Numbered from the stretch's first letter, positions 41,427 through 51,100 are shown. The stretch: 64,000 nt of DNA from Dietzia natronolimnaea (GCF_002289575.1 NZ_NTGA01000016.1:80706-144705), one strand, 5' to 3'. Notes: a model not told the origin generated them from the sequence alone. Numbers and translations are program-made.

Positions 41427-42182
41427 ATGACTTCTGTCGACCTCACCGGTCGCGTCGCGATCGTCACCGGATCGACCGCCGGCCTCGGCGCCCGATTCGC
41501 CCATGTGCTCGCGGACGCGGGCGCGACAGTCGTCGTGACCGGGCGGCGTACCGAGAGGATCGAGGAGGTCGTCGACGCGATCAGCCGACGCGGAGGCAGC
41601 GCGCACGGCGTTCGGCTGGACGTCGCCGATCCGGCCTCCGTCGAGTCCTGCCTCACGGAGGTGACCGAGCGTCTCGGCGCTCCCCGGATCCTGATTAACA
41701 ACGCCGGCATCCCCGATGCGCAGCGCGCACACAAGATGCCACTGGAGCTCGTGGACGCCGTGTTGGACACCAATATCCGTGGCCCGTGGCTCATGGCGAC
41801 CGGGGTGGCCCGACGGTTGATCGTGGCCGAAACCCCGGGCCGGATCGTCAACATCTCCTCGATGGCCGCGTACCACTACGCCGGGAACGGGGCCGCCCTC
41901 TATGCCACGACCAAAGCGGCACTCAGTCGGATGACGGAGGCCCTCGCCGTGGAGTGGGCGCGCAATCTCATCAACGTCAACGCCATCGCGCCGGGAGTCT
42001 TCGAGTCGGAGATGACCGACGGGATGCTCGAGCGGGTCGGCGACATCGCGCCCGGGTTCCCGCGGAAGCGACTCGGCGTACCCGAACAGCTCGATTCCAC
42101 GCTGCTCTACCTCGTCTCGGACGCGTCAGAGGCGGTCACCGGGACCGTCATCAAGATCGACGACGGGCAACTCCCCCGCTGA
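41427..42182 (+). CDS. Short-chain dehydrogenase/reductase
   Basis: The protein has 251 aa. The SDR motifs are all present: TGSTAGLGARF (cofactor), LINNAGIPD, NISSMAAYHYAG with catalytic Ser, and YATTK for the Tyr/Lys pair. NAD(P)-dependent. AGAGGA lies 7 to 8 bases before the ATG. It converges on the next gene. Confidence 0.92.
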   Translation: MTSVDLTGRVAIVTGSTAGLGARFAHVLADAGATVVVTGRRTERIEEVVDAISRRGGSAHGVRLDVADPASVESCLTEVTERLGAPRILINNAGIPDAQRAHKMPLELVDAVLDTNIRGPWLMATGVARRLIVAETPGRIVNISSMAAYHYAGNGAALYATTKAALSRMTEALAVEWARNLINVNAIAPGVFESEMTDGMLERVGDIAPGFPRKRLGVPEQLDSTLLYLVSDASEAVTGTVIKIDDGQLPR

Positions 42183-42201
42183 GTCAGCCGCCGCGCACCT
42201 G

Positions 42202-42867
42202 TCACCGATCAGCTCCGGACGCGTACTCCGACGCCAGCTGCCGCAGTGCGTCGTGGTCGCCTCCCAACAGGTTTACGGGTGGGCGCATGCCGGGCAGGGC
42301 GACCGACGGCAGGGTCCACCAGGAGGTCGCAGCTTCCGGATAGCGACCGGCGTCCAGCACCCGGTTGATCGCGCAGATGATGTTGTTCGGGTCGCGCGGA
42401 TCGAAGTAGTCCAGTTGGAATCGCGGGTAGACCCATCTCCGGTCGCCGCGGAGCGCGATCAGGCGGCCGTCTCGCGCGAACGTCCGAAGTGCGTCGGCGG
42501 CGGTGGATTCGGACAACACTCCGCGCCGCGCGAGGGCCTCAGCCGCTTCGACCGAGCACATCACAGGCACTTGCAATGTGGCACCCCGCGAGACTGAGAC
42601 CGCAACGGCACGGGCACGACGAGCGGCAGTAGCGCCACCTCCGGCACGCGGTGCCGCGGGTCCCCGGAGCAGGTCACCGTCCGGCGCCCGGACCGTCTTC
42701 ACGGCCCTGTCGATCTGCCCGGCGACCCGGCCGAACGCACTGCGACGATGCACTTCCCGCAGGACGACGTCCGAGAAGACCTGGTCGTCGAGCTCCCTCA
42801 ACGCGCGATTCGCCCTGTCCCCCGGCGCGACGGATCTCTGGGACAACGGTCGATTCCGAGAAGTCAT
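42202..42867 (-). CDS. Unrecognised protein with a DNA-binding-like middle part
   Basis: The protein has 221 aa. The middle has EAAEALARRGVLSESTAADALRTFARDG, then RLIALRGDRRWVYPRFQLDY, and the C-terminus INRVLDAGRYPEAATSWWTLP, DHDALRQLASEYASG. This layout (helical region, then a W.LP..L.G.P..LL.GD domain) resembles antitoxin-like proteins of the MbcA/ParS type, but no toxin gene is adjacent. The ATG at 42867 is preferred; the frame stays open upstream. Confidence 0.65.
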   Translation of the reverse strand: MTSRNRPLSQRSVAPGDRANRALRELDDQVFSDVVLREVHRRSAFGRVAGQIDRAVKTVRAPDGDLLRGPAAPRAGGGATAARRARAVAVSVSRGATLQVPVMCSVEAAEALARRGVLSESTAADALRTFARDGRLIALRGDRRWVYPRFQLDYFDPRDPNNIICAINRVLDAGRYPEAATSWWTLPSVALPGMRPPVNLLGGDHDALRQLASEYASGADR

Positions 42868-42974
42868 TGACGACCACCCCGCCTTCTGGGGAAGAACTCT
42901 AGACCGTCCGGGGGGTTGCGGCGAGGAGCAGTGTCGGCACGATGCTGCGCTCGGCGACCCGAGAATGTCCCGCA

Positions 42975-43718
42975 TCAGGCCTCGGTGCGGCGCCACCAGT
43001 CGCTGATCGCGGTGGCCAACTCTTCAGGCGTCTCCACCGGCAGCATGTGCCCGGTCTCCGGGATCTCCACGTAGGCCACCGCCCGGGCGCCCTTGCTGCT
43101 GGCGCCCGCACCACCGCCCCCGGCACCGTTGGCCTCGGCCCACCTGCGCTGTTCCTCGGTGGGCACCACCTGGTCGTGTGATGCCCCCACGATGAGGACC
43201 GGGCAGGGCGCCTGCGCGGGGAAGGTACTGCGGTCCGGCCGTGCGCCCAGGGCCACCGAGTGCGCGGCGAACCGCTCCGGCCCGTACCCGCGCGCCGCGC
43301 GCAGCCGCTCGGCCCTGACCTGCGGGTCGTGGCCGCGGTCGCCGTAATACACCGCCTCCATGCCGTCGAGGGCGATCTCCTCATACTCCCCTGGACTCAG
43401 ATCCGCCGCGCGGGCGGCGCGCGCCGCGGCTGCGTCCGGGTCCTCGGCACCCACGGGCGCGGTGACCAGGACGAGGCCGGCCAGCAGGGACGGGTGCCGC
43501 TCGGCGAGGTGCATGGCCACTACGCCGCCGAGGGAATGTCCGACGACGACGCTGCCGGTCGCGATCTGTCGGGCGGTCTCGTCGACGAGCGCGTCGAGGT
43601 CGGGCTCGGCCGGCAGATCGAGGGCCGTGGTGTTCCATCTCTCCGGCAGGGCGCGCAGGGTCGGGTCCCATGACTGCGCGTCGCCGTGGAGGCCGGGGAG
43701 AAAGACAAGACTCGTCAT
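42975..43718 (-). CDS. Alpha/beta-fold hydrolase
   Basis: The protein has 247 aa. The nucleophile elbow is VVVGHSLGGVVAMHLAE. LVFLPGLHGDAQSWDP gives the oxyanion region, CPVLIVGASHDQVVP the acid, and IPETGHMLPVETPEEL the His. A Gly/Ala-rich insert (GAGGGGAGASSKG) sits near residue 200. Substrate unknown. Confidence 0.9.
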   Translation of the reverse strand: MTSLVFLPGLHGDAQSWDPTLRALPERWNTTALDLPAEPDLDALVDETARQIATGSVVVGHSLGGVVAMHLAERHPSLLAGLVLVTAPVGAEDPDAAAARAARAADLSPGEYEEIALDGMEAVYYGDRGHDPQVRAERLRAARGYGPERFAAHSVALGARPDRSTFPAQAPCPVLIVGASHDQVVPTEEQRRWAEANGAGGGGAGASSKGARAVAYVEIPETGHMLPVETPEELATAISDWWRRTEA

Positions 43719-43782
43719 GTCGCGACCCTACGCGCGACGGCCGCGAGCGACGCGGTGTCTGTGAAGGGCCGCATCGGCTGGC

Positions 43783-44526
43783 TCACACGATCCTCAACTC
43801 GGCATGGGATTGCGAGAGCTCATAGGTCTTGACCAGCCAGAACGCAGCAAACGCGTACAGCGCCGCCGCCTCCCCGGCGAACAGGGCCACGGACGGCCCC
43901 ACCACCCAGGCGACGAGAACCGCCGCGCCCGGGAACGCAACGACCAGTACGGCCAGGACCCGGTAGACCGCGCGATACCTGCGCTGCTGGTCCGGATCCG
44001 AAAGGGATCCGAGGGTCTCCTGCCCGTAGAAGAAGATCGACAGCGCGGCCAGGACGAAGAACCCCACCGCGGCCACCGCGTGAACGGCACCCGCCACGGT
44101 GAGCCCGGGCAGAGACGAGTCTCCCGTCGGGACCAGCGCCACCACGATGGATAGGACGCCGGCTCCGTTGAGCAGCGCGTTCTCTCCGCGGGTGTAACCG
44201 CGGTAGGCCACCAGCGCGACGCCGATCGCCACGAGTATCCCCACGAAGAGACTCCGGGCCGGCGAGTAGTAGAAGGCGCTGAGTGAGCCCATCATCGACA
44301 CGCCGGAGTCGAGGGCCACCCACAGGAGAAGGGTTGCCGGGAGGATGAGCGCACCGGCCGCGATGACCATCCGGAGCACGAAGTAGGTCTCCACGATGTA
44401 GGCCGCGGGCGCCTCGCAGAAGGTGGCCGGATCGCCATGGACCGGATCGCTCGGCGCCGGATTCCTCGGCGCTGGATTCCCCGGCGCTGGGTTCCTCGGC
44501 GCTGGATTCCTCCGTGACTGACGCAT
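43783..44526 (-). CDS. Hypothetical multi-pass membrane protein
   Basis: The protein has about 247 aa. The N-terminal tail has four NPAP-type repeats (about 44420-44515). Six hydrophobic segments follow, starting with YFVLRMVIAAGALILPATLL. The ATG at 44526 has GAGG about 8 bases upstream; an in-frame ATG ten codons earlier lies inside the LuxR gene end. It resembles DUF998-like proteins in outline, but this is not certain. Confidence 0.72.
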   Translation of the reverse strand: MRQSRRNPAPRNPAPGNPAPRNPAPSDPVHGDPATFCEAPAAYIVETYFVLRMVIAAGALILPATLLLWVALDSGVSMMGSLSAFYYSPARSLFVGILVAIGVALVAYRGYTRGENALLNGAGVLSIVVALVPTGDSSLPGLTVAGAVHAVAAVGFFVLAALSIFFYGQETLGSLSDPDQQRRYRAVYRVLAVLVVAFPGAAVLVAWVVGPSVALFAGEAAALYAFAAFWLVKTYELSQSHAELRIV

Positions 44527-44552
44527 GCTCACACCTCGACTCTGTCGCCCGT

Positions 44553-47222
44553 TCACCCTCGCAGTCGGGTGCCGGTCTTGGTGTAGATCCGGTTGAGGTG
44601 ACCCTCCACGGTCCGCTTGGACAGGTGGAGTTCGTCCGCGATCTCGGCGTTGGTCAACCCCTGCCCCACCAACTCGGCGACCTGGGACTCGCGGCGGGTC
44701 AGCGTGACCCCGGGCGGGACCCAGCGAGCAGGACCTCCCAGTCCGGTGAGGCCGGCCAGCGACCCGCTGATCTCGGTGGTCGCGAGCATCCGCTCGGCCA
44801 GGGTGTGGTGCTGCGATCCCGGGGTGGCGAGGGTGCGGGCGCGGTCTGCGGCCGCTGCGGCCACCATGAGCAGACCGTGTCCACGGGCTCGCTGAGCCGC
44901 ATCGATCAATCGCCGGGGGTTGTCGGCCAGGTTGGCAGCGGCCAGGTCGCGCACCAGCACCGGCACATCCCCACTGACCTCCAGCTCGGCCACTATCCGG
45001 CAGCTCTCCGGATCGGCCATTAACACCCCGGCCAGAGCGGCGCGCACAGCGGAGCCGAGCAGTCCGTCGTCGACGAGGGAGCGGACGATGCCGAGCGCCT
45101 CCTCACTCCGACCGAGGCAGAACAGCACCCCCGCTTCGGCTCCGCGGATCTCCGGCCCGACCGGCGAGTTGGCATACCCGTGGACGGCGCGTAGGCGCCG
45201 CAGCTGCTCTTGCGCGGTCGCGGTCTGCCCGGACAGGGCCGAGACCAGCGCGTACAGGGAAATGGCACGCGGGAGAAAGTCCTCGGGGCCGTCCACCGCG
45301 ATGGTGTCGAGTGCATCGGACGCGGCGCTCACGGCCGACGGCAGGTCGCCGGCTGCCAGGGCGATCTCCGCGTCGGCGACCCGTCGCATGCCGTGGTCCA
45401 GGCGTACGGAGTCGTCCTGCTCGACCGCCACGAAGGGCGCGAGTTCCGCGAACAGCGCGTTGACACCGAAACCGTGCAGGACCACGTACAGCAGAGCCGC
45501 GAGGTACTCCTCCGACGCCCACGCGTGGTGGTCCACCGTGCGCGACTGGCGGGCCAGCCGCCGCAGGACGGCAATCGCGGCGTCTGACTGCCCGAGCGCG
45601 TCCAGCGCCAGGGCGTGGATCGCCTCGAGTCGTCGCTCCCACTCGGCTGACAGGGACGCGGGGTGCAGAGGCGCGGGATGACCAGGGGCGGCGTCAGTCT
45701 GTGGCGCGCCGAGTTCGGCGTGTGCCCGGGCCGCCTCCCGGTACCGCCCGGCGTAGGACAGGTGCACCACGGTCAGCGCGTCCAGCACCGAGTGAGCGGG
45801 GTGGCCCGGCGTCAGGAGTCCGTGGGCCGCCTCGATCAACGGCAGGGAGTTCTCCGGACCCCGGTCGCGGTAGTGCGCGAGGTCCGCCCGGGCCGTCACG
45901 TTGTCGATCAGCACACTGGTGAAGTCGGGCCCACCCGGCTCGTCGTCGTCACCACGCGGTCCGGCCGCTGCCCGCAGACACTCCAGCGACCGCTCGAACA
46001 TGACGGCCGCCTCCTGCACCCTGTCGAGCAGCCGCAGGCAGGAACCCGCGACCAGCGCGAGCTCGGCCTGCTGCAGCGGCGTCATCTCCAGGCCCGCACG
46101 CTGGGCGGCCACGGACAACTCGACGCCTGTGCGGTAGTCGTGGGCGTCGAGCGCGGCGCGGGCCGCGGCCAGGGCGGCGGGGGCGTCCACACGTCCGGCA
46201 TGGGTGGCGGGTGCCTCGGACAGCGCCCACAGCACGATGGTCGGGTCCGGCGGGACGATCCCCGGGAGAGCGAGCACGGCGTCGTAGGCGTCCCTGCGCC
46301 GACGGTGATCCGCGCCGGCCCGCAGCGCAGCGGCCAGAACGGGCGGTTGCACGACGAGCACCTGCGCGCCGTTGTGCTGGGCCTCCGCCACGAGCGCCCG
46401 GGCCACCAGGTCGCTTGCCACCTCGCAGCCGTGGAGCCGTTCGAGGTCCTGGATCCTGATGCGGCGGGCGAGCGCGACGGTGGTCAGGGCATCGGTCACG
46501 GGATCGAGACCATCGGGGCCGACGACGCCGGGACCGGTGCTGGCACCGATCCACAGCTGCGGGTCCACCGCGACGCCCGCGATCGCCGTGGCCGGGTCCA
46601 CCGTCAACTCCACCCGGTCACACGTGCGTCGGGTCAACCCGCGGGTCGCCAGGTCGTCGTAGACGGCGCGCAGGGCGGTGAGATTGCCGTGGGAGCAGGC
46701 CCACAGCGCCTCGACCAGCCGCGCCGAAAGCGGCGCTCCGACGGCCGCCGAGACCGCGGCCTCCGACTGACCGCGCGTGAGGTTCCGCAGCGGCAACCGC
46801 GTGGTGCGGGCGCTCACCACCTCGCGGTACCCGGGCGGTAGAGCCGCGCCCACCCTGGCCGAGGCCACCAGCACCGCGCCATCGGGCAGCGCTCGGTGCG
46901 CACCGGCTCTGTCCAGGTCATCCCACACGGAGACCGGGATTCCGGCAGCGCGCAGTCCGGCCGCGATGTCGGCAGCGCACCGGCTGGCACCCGCGCCCGG
47001 CGGCCCCACCACCAGCACACCGCGCCGGGTGTCGACGCACAGCGCGACCGCGCGGGCCACGGTGTCCGCACGCAGCACCGCCCGGGCCTTCTTCCACGCG
47101 GGCACCAGATCCACCTCCAGTCCGGCCGCGTCGGGGCGCTGAGGGGCACCACGTCCGCGTGAGGGCGCGACGAGCGCACGGAGCCACGGGAAGAACCCGG
47201 GAACCGAGCACCACTGCACCAC
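44553..47222 (-). CDS. LAL-type LuxR-family transcriptional regulator
   Basis: The protein has about 889 aa. An N-terminal ATPase-like region has Walker A VVGPPGAGASRCAADIA near residue 72. A long helical middle part follows, and the C-terminal LuxR HTH is LTRRESQVAELVGQGLTNAE, ending with LHLSKRTVEGHLNRIYTKTG. LAL regulators integrate ATP and ligand signals. The GTG at 47222 has no ribosome binding site and the true start may be some codons later. It is divergent from a small membrane-protein gene, with inverted repeats between. Confidence 0.88.
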   Translation of the reverse strand: MVQWCSVPGFFPWLRALVAPSRGRGAPQRPDAAGLEVDLVPAWKKARAVLRADTVARAVALCVDTRRGVLVVGPPGAGASRCAADIAAGLRAAGIPVSVWDDLDRAGAHRALPDGAVLVASARVGAALPPGYREVVSARTTRLPLRNLTRGQSEAAVSAAVGAPLSARLVEALWACSHGNLTALRAVYDDLATRGLTRRTCDRVELTVDPATAIAGVAVDPQLWIGASTGPGVVGPDGLDPVTDALTTVALARRIRIQDLERLHGCEVASDLVARALVAEAQHNGAQVLVVQPPVLAAALRAGADHRRRRDAYDAVLALPGIVPPDPTIVLWALSEAPATHAGRVDAPAALAAARAALDAHDYRTGVELSVAAQRAGLEMTPLQQAELALVAGSCLRLLDRVQEAAVMFERSLECLRAAAGPRGDDDEPGGPDFTSVLIDNVTARADLAHYRDRGPENSLPLIEAAHGLLTPGHPAHSVLDALTVVHLSYAGRYREAARAHAELGAPQTDAAPGHPAPLHPASLSAEWERRLEAIHALALDALGQSDAAIAVLRRLARQSRTVDHHAWASEEYLAALLYVVLHGFGVNALFAELAPFVAVEQDDSVRLDHGMRRVADAEIALAAGDLPSAVSAASDALDTIAVDGPEDFLPRAISLYALVSALSGQTATAQEQLRRLRAVHGYANSPVGPEIRGAEAGVLFCLGRSEEALGIVRSLVDDGLLGSAVRAALAGVLMADPESCRIVAELEVSGDVPVLVRDLAAANLADNPRRLIDAAQRARGHGLLMVAAAAADRARTLATPGSQHHTLAERMLATTEISGSLAGLTGLGGPARWVPPGVTLTRRESQVAELVGQGLTNAEIADELHLSKRTVEGHLNRIYTKTGTRLRG

Positions 47223-47231
47223 ACCAAAAAT

Positions 47232-47280
47232 CAGGTGTGCCGCACTCTATCGACACCTGTCTATCTCGTCAGACGATAGG
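47232..47280. promoter_or_regulatory. Inverted repeats in the divergent promoter
   Basis: CAGGTGT (47232-47238) and ACACCTG (47253-47259) form a perfect 7-bp repeat, 14-base spacer. CTATC-N9-GATAG follows (about 47261-47279). Candidate operators for the LuxR-type regulator. Confidence 0.4.
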
Positions 47281-47337
47281 CGCATCTTGTCCGAGTCGCT
47301 CCACGAGGGTGCGACCGCCGACCCGAGAGGTCCGTCC

Positions 47338-47808
47338 GTGAGCCGACCGCTCTCCGTCTCGATCGCATCCTGGATCTGGGTGTTCTGTGGCCTGTTCACC
47401 ACGGTCACCATCGCCAGCCTTGTCACCGGAAGCAACATTCTGGCGCTGGTCGCGGGATTGAGTGTCGGTGAGGCCGGTCGCGGCGGGGCGGGCTTTGGCG
47501 GCGCCGAGGCTGGCGGGGCCGAGGCGCTCGGCTGGTACGGCTGGATCCTCGCGACCGGACTGTTCGCCGCCATGGTGGTGCAGGTGGTGGCCGCCGTGAA
47601 GCTCCGTGACGGCGCTCGCTGGAGCCGGGCGCTGCTGACGACCGCCGCGAGCGTCTCCCTGCTGGCCGTGCTGTACGACCCGACGCTGTGGTCGGCCTGG
47701 GTGCTGCTCATCGCCAACGCCGTGGCCCTGGTCCTCACCTACGACGACAACGCGCTCGACTACCTGGAGGCACAGCCTGAGCGACTGGTGCCGGCGAGAC
47801 GCTACTGA
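47338..47808 (+). CDS. Hypothetical four-TM membrane protein
   Basis: The protein has 156 aa. It has about four membrane segments (SIASWIWVFCGLFTTVTIA, WILATGLFAAMVVQVVAAV and two more), a Gly/Ala-rich loop (GRGGAGFGGAEAGGAEALG) and a short cytosolic tail. The GTG at 47338 follows GAGAGG by 7 bases; a TTG 17 codons earlier (47287) is the less likely alternative. Divergent from the LAL regulator. Confidence 0.75.
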   Translation: MSRPLSVSIASWIWVFCGLFTTVTIASLVTGSNILALVAGLSVGEAGRGGAGFGGAEAGGAEALGWYGWILATGLFAAMVVQVVAAVKLRDGARWSRALLTTAASVSLLAVLYDPTLWSAWVLLIANAVALVLTYDDNALDYLEAQPERLVPARRY

Positions 47809-48343
47809 GGTTCTCGCTTCTCGACGAGCGAGCACGCGGCGGGCTCGGTTCAGCCGGCGGCAGCTCGGCGGGAGGCGGTTCGGCGGGCGGCGGTTCGGCG
47901 CCGGGCGCAGCCGCCCGATCCGCCGCACCCGCCGAGGGGTCGATCCCGCTCACGTTTTCCCAGCTTAAGTTCAGGTGGTCCAGCGAGACGAAATCCGACG
48001 GCTCTGACCACTCGCCGCACGAGCGTGTGATGGGACAGATTCATGCGCCGGCGCGGGGACGCCACCACGAGGCGCATCGGCCTAACCTCGCGGCCGGCCG
48101 CGCCCCCTGCCCCCGGCCGGCTCGAAGTAGGCGATCCACATAGAAGTCCGGATGCAGTTGCGGCGGAACCGGACCGTCGGGCCAGGTCGGCGAGCGAAAG
48201 TCGGGGACGGTCTGGAACCCCAGCGCGACCGCCTCCGACCTGCCCCTCCGGCGGCAGCACAACCGTTACTCAAGTCCCCGCCGGCCCTACCCGCGCCGGC
48301 ATACCCGCGGGCACGTCGAGCGACGCTCGTGCAAAAGTGGGGC
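47809..48343. other. Intergenic region with a decayed VOC-family remnant
   Basis: These 535 bases hold no intact gene. The one recognisable piece is the minus-strand fragment at 48134-48238. The stretch at about 47820-47920 is a low-complexity run of CGGCGG-type units. Confidence 0.5.
48134..48238 (-). pseudogene. VOC/glyoxalase-family gene fragment
   Basis: The minus-strand frame reads FQTVPDFRSPTWPDG followed by PVPPQLHPDFYVD, which matches a common part of VOC-family (glyoxalase-fold) proteins (FRxPTWPDGxVPxQLHxDF). Frame and similarity are lost on both sides. It is best read as a relic of a deleted gene. Confidence 0.55.
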
Positions 48344-48592
48344 ATGGCCAACTCCCTCCCACCAGACCCGGATCCCAGCGAGTCCCCCGACCTCGACGCC
48401 GGCGGCTCGCCCACGGGACCGCAGACGCCGGACTCGGATTCCACGTCCCTGGCCTCGGACAGCGCACGCACCGGGCAGAGCCCGACCAAGTCCGGGTCCC
48501 GCATCGGGATCTACGTGCTGTTGGGGATCATCGTGCTGATCGTCCTGCTCATGGCGCTGGGACTTGCAGGAAGGCTGTTCGGCCTGGGCTGA
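48344..48592 (+). CDS. Small single-TM protein
   Basis: The protein has 82 aa. An acidic Ser/Pro-rich N-terminal half (PPDPDPSESPDLDAGG) is followed by one membrane segment (IGIYVLLGIIVLIVLLMALG). The ATG at 48344 has GGGG nearby but no canonical site. Function unknown; small proteins of this form are common in actinobacteria. Confidence 0.7.
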   Translation: MANSLPPDPDPSESPDLDAGGSPTGPQTPDSDSTSLASDSARTGQSPTKSGSRIGIYVLLGIIVLIVLLMALGLAGRLFGLG

Positions 48593-48888
48593 CCACACGG
48601 CCGTAGTCGGCGCGTCGGTGAACGCCGCCCGCCACGTCACCGCCACCGGGCACCACCCGCCGCGGGGTCACACCTGATCACGTTTCCCCAGGTGGGTTTT
48701 CCCGGAATCCGTCACATGCGACCAGTCTACGAGTGGGCACACCCAGCGCGGGCCCTCCCCCGGTCACCCGGGGTGGGCGGACGCGGCCTCGCCCAGCAGG
48801 TGGCGCTCACGGCCACACCACGGCACCGCCCCACCGCATCTCACCGTTCCGCAGGTCCGCGCGCAGAACGGTCGTTACCCTGCCTGAC
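48593..48888. other. Intergenic region
   Basis: This 296-base gap precedes the DUF1295 gene. I see no gene. The last bases (TTACCCT, then ATG 8 bases later) could give a leaderless mRNA. Confidence 0.35.
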
Positions 48889-49794
48889 ATGAGTCAAGGT
48901 GCGTCACTCCTGCGGGTCGGGATCGCTTATGTCATCGCCATCGGCGCCGGATTGGCGTGGCTGCTGTGGGGGCTGGACAGCGGCCAGCTGTGGCTCGACG
49001 GCCTGATCGCCGACCTCATCGCGACTGTGGTGATCTTCGCGTTCAGCCGCTTCTACGGGAACTCCACCTTCTACGACGCCTTCTGGTCGGTCATCCCACC
49101 GCTGCTGGCGTTCTACTGGTGGATCGCCGCCGACGCGGGCGTCAACGACGTCCGCTGGTGGCTCATGATGATCGTGCTGCTGGCGTGGGCCATCCGCCTG
49201 ACCGCCAACTGGATCCGCACCTTCCCCGGCATGCATCACGAGGACTGGCGCTACCCGATGGTCCGCGAGCGCGCGGGCCGCTTCGAGTTCGTGGCCGACC
49301 TCATGGGCATCCACGTCTTCCCGACCCTGCAGGTCTTCGCCGGACTCGTCCCCGTCTACGTGGTCGCGACCAGGGCCGGCGAGCCGCTCGGGTGGCTGGA
49401 CTTCGTCGCGTTCGGCGTCGGCCTGGCCGCGCTGGCCCTCGAGACGATCGCCGATCTGCAGATGCACCGCTTCATCGCCACCAGGAAGCCGGGCCAGGTC
49501 ATGGACACCGGCGTGTGGTCGTGGTCCCGGCACCCCAACTACTTCGGTGAATGCGGGATCTGGTTCTCCATGGGCCTGTTCGGTCTCGCGGCCTGGCCCG
49601 GCGCGTGGTGGGTGTTCGTGGGCACCTTTGCCATGGTGGCGATGTTCCTCGCCGTGAGCATCCCGATGATGGAGCAGCGGAGCTTGGAGCGGCGGCCCGA
49701 GTACGCGCGCGTGGTGGAGCGGGTGTCGCTGTTCATCCCGCGCCCGCCCAAGAAGCGCCCGCAGGAGAAGAGCCGGACCACGACCTCCGCGTGA
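48889..49794 (+). CDS. DUF1295 integral membrane protein (steroid-reductase-like)
   Basis: The protein has 301 aa and about seven membrane segments. The DUF1295 hallmarks are STFYDAFWSVIPPL, WAIRLTANWIRTFPGMHHEDWRY (core RLTANW) and GVWSWSRHPNYFGE, the latter a NADPH-site pattern shared with steroid 5-alpha-reductase relatives. The ATG at 48889 was chosen by conservation. Its stop overlaps the next start by 4 bp, so the next oxidoreductase may work with it. Confidence 0.9.
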   Translation: MSQGASLLRVGIAYVIAIGAGLAWLLWGLDSGQLWLDGLIADLIATVVIFAFSRFYGNSTFYDAFWSVIPPLLAFYWWIAADAGVNDVRWWLMMIVLLAWAIRLTANWIRTFPGMHHEDWRYPMVRERAGRFEFVADLMGIHVFPTLQVFAGLVPVYVVATRAGEPLGWLDFVAFGVGLAALALETIADLQMHRFIATRKPGQVMDTGVWSWSRHPNYFGECGIWFSMGLFGLAAWPGAWWVFVGTFAMVAMFLAVSIPMMEQRSLERRPEYARVVERVSLFIPRPPKKRPQEKSRTTTSA

Positions 49795-50978
49795 GCCGCC
49801 CCCGGATCGTCGTGGTGGGCCTCGGGGACACCGGGGTCCTCACCCCGATCGCGCTCCGCAGGCACGGCGACGTGGTGGGCATCACCGCCAAGCCGGAGTT
49901 CGTCAGCGGCCAGGAGCTGGGCTTGCGGCTGGCCCGGCCCGAGGCGTGGACGCGCGACTACCGCATCGCCTACAGCAGGTTCCGGGGCCTCGACCGCGTT
50001 CGCATCGTGCACGGCAGCGCGACCGCCCTCGACACCGAGAACCGGACCGTGCGGGTGAGGCTGGCGGACGGCACCGCCGGTGACGGCACGGTCGCCGAGG
50101 AACCGTACGACGTCGTCGTCATCGCCACCGGGGTGACCAATGGGTTCTGGCGCCACCCCACCCTCCAGGACTCCCGCGGCGTCGACGCCGACATCTCCCT
50201 CCCCCACCAGCGCATCGCGGACGCGGGGTCGGTGGCGATCATCGGCGGCGGCGCGGCGGCCCTGAGCTCGGCGGCGCAGGTGGCCGAACGCTGGCCGGAC
50301 AAAAACGTAGATCTCTACTTCCCCGGCGACCGCGCACTGCCTCATCACCACGACCTCGTCTGGGACAGGGTGCGCTCACGACTGGAAAGCCTCGGCGTGG
50401 GCCTGCATCCCGGTCACCGCGCGGAGCTGCCGGCGGGGGACGTCGCTGGTGGAGACGGCGGCGACGCTGCGAACCACAACAAGAACGACGACGACGACGA
50501 CGAGCACCTCACCAGCGCCCCCGTGAGCTGGACGACGGGTCAGGCACCGACCACAGCAGATGTAGTGATCTGGGCGATCGGCCGCGTCACGCCCAACACC
50601 GGTTGGCTGCCCGCGGAGATGCTCGACGACCGGGGGTTCGTCCGCGTGGAGCCGACGCTGCGAGTGGCCGGGCACAGCGACGTCTTTGCGGTCGGCGATG
50701 TGGCGGCCACCGACCCGCTGCGCACCTCCGCCCGCAACCGCGGACACCTCCTGGTCGCACGCAACATCCGTGCGCACCTTCAGGGCGGCCCGCTGCGCGA
50801 CTACCGGCCCCCGAGGCGCCGCTGGGGATCGGTGCTCGGCCCGCTGCGCGACGGACTCATCGTCTTTACCCCGCCCGGCCGGGGCGTCCGCGTCCCCGCC
50901 CCCGCCTCCGATGTGGTGCTCCAACGGCTCATCACCCATCAGCTGATCTACGGCGGGGTGCGCAAGCGATCGCGGTGA
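49791..50978 (+). CDS. FAD-dependent pyridine-nucleotide oxidoreductase (NDH-2/AIF-like)
   Basis: The protein has 395 aa. FAD site RIVVVGLGDTGVL at the N-terminus, second nucleotide site VAIIGGGAAALSSAAQ near residue 145, and the C-terminal FAD motif VFAVGDVAATD. An acidic low-complexity insert (NHNKNDDDDDEH) lies at about residues 225-236. The GTG start overlaps the DUF1295 stop (GTGA), coupling a redox partner to a reductase-like membrane protein. Confidence 0.88.
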   Translation: MSRPRIVVVGLGDTGVLTPIALRRHGDVVGITAKPEFVSGQELGLRLARPEAWTRDYRIAYSRFRGLDRVRIVHGSATALDTENRTVRVRLADGTAGDGTVAEEPYDVVVIATGVTNGFWRHPTLQDSRGVDADISLPHQRIADAGSVAIIGGGAAALSSAAQVAERWPDKNVDLYFPGDRALPHHHDLVWDRVRSRLESLGVGLHPGHRAELPAGDVAGGDGGDAANHNKNDDDDDEHLTSAPVSWTTGQAPTTADVVIWAIGRVTPNTGWLPAEMLDDRGFVRVEPTLRVAGHSDVFAVGDVAATDPLRTSARNRGHLLVARNIRAHLQGGPLRDYRPPRRRWGSVLGPLRDGLIVFTPPGRGVRVPAPASDVVLQRLITHQLIYGGVRKRSR

Positions 50979-51100
50979 GTACAGGCGGGCTCGGTGAGTT
51001 CCGGTCACGGGCGTTGAGGGCGGTGACCGCGCTCACGGGCCTGACCTGCGCGGCGGGTCGAGCGGTCGCACGGTCCGGGAGACGACGCTATGTTCGAGTC

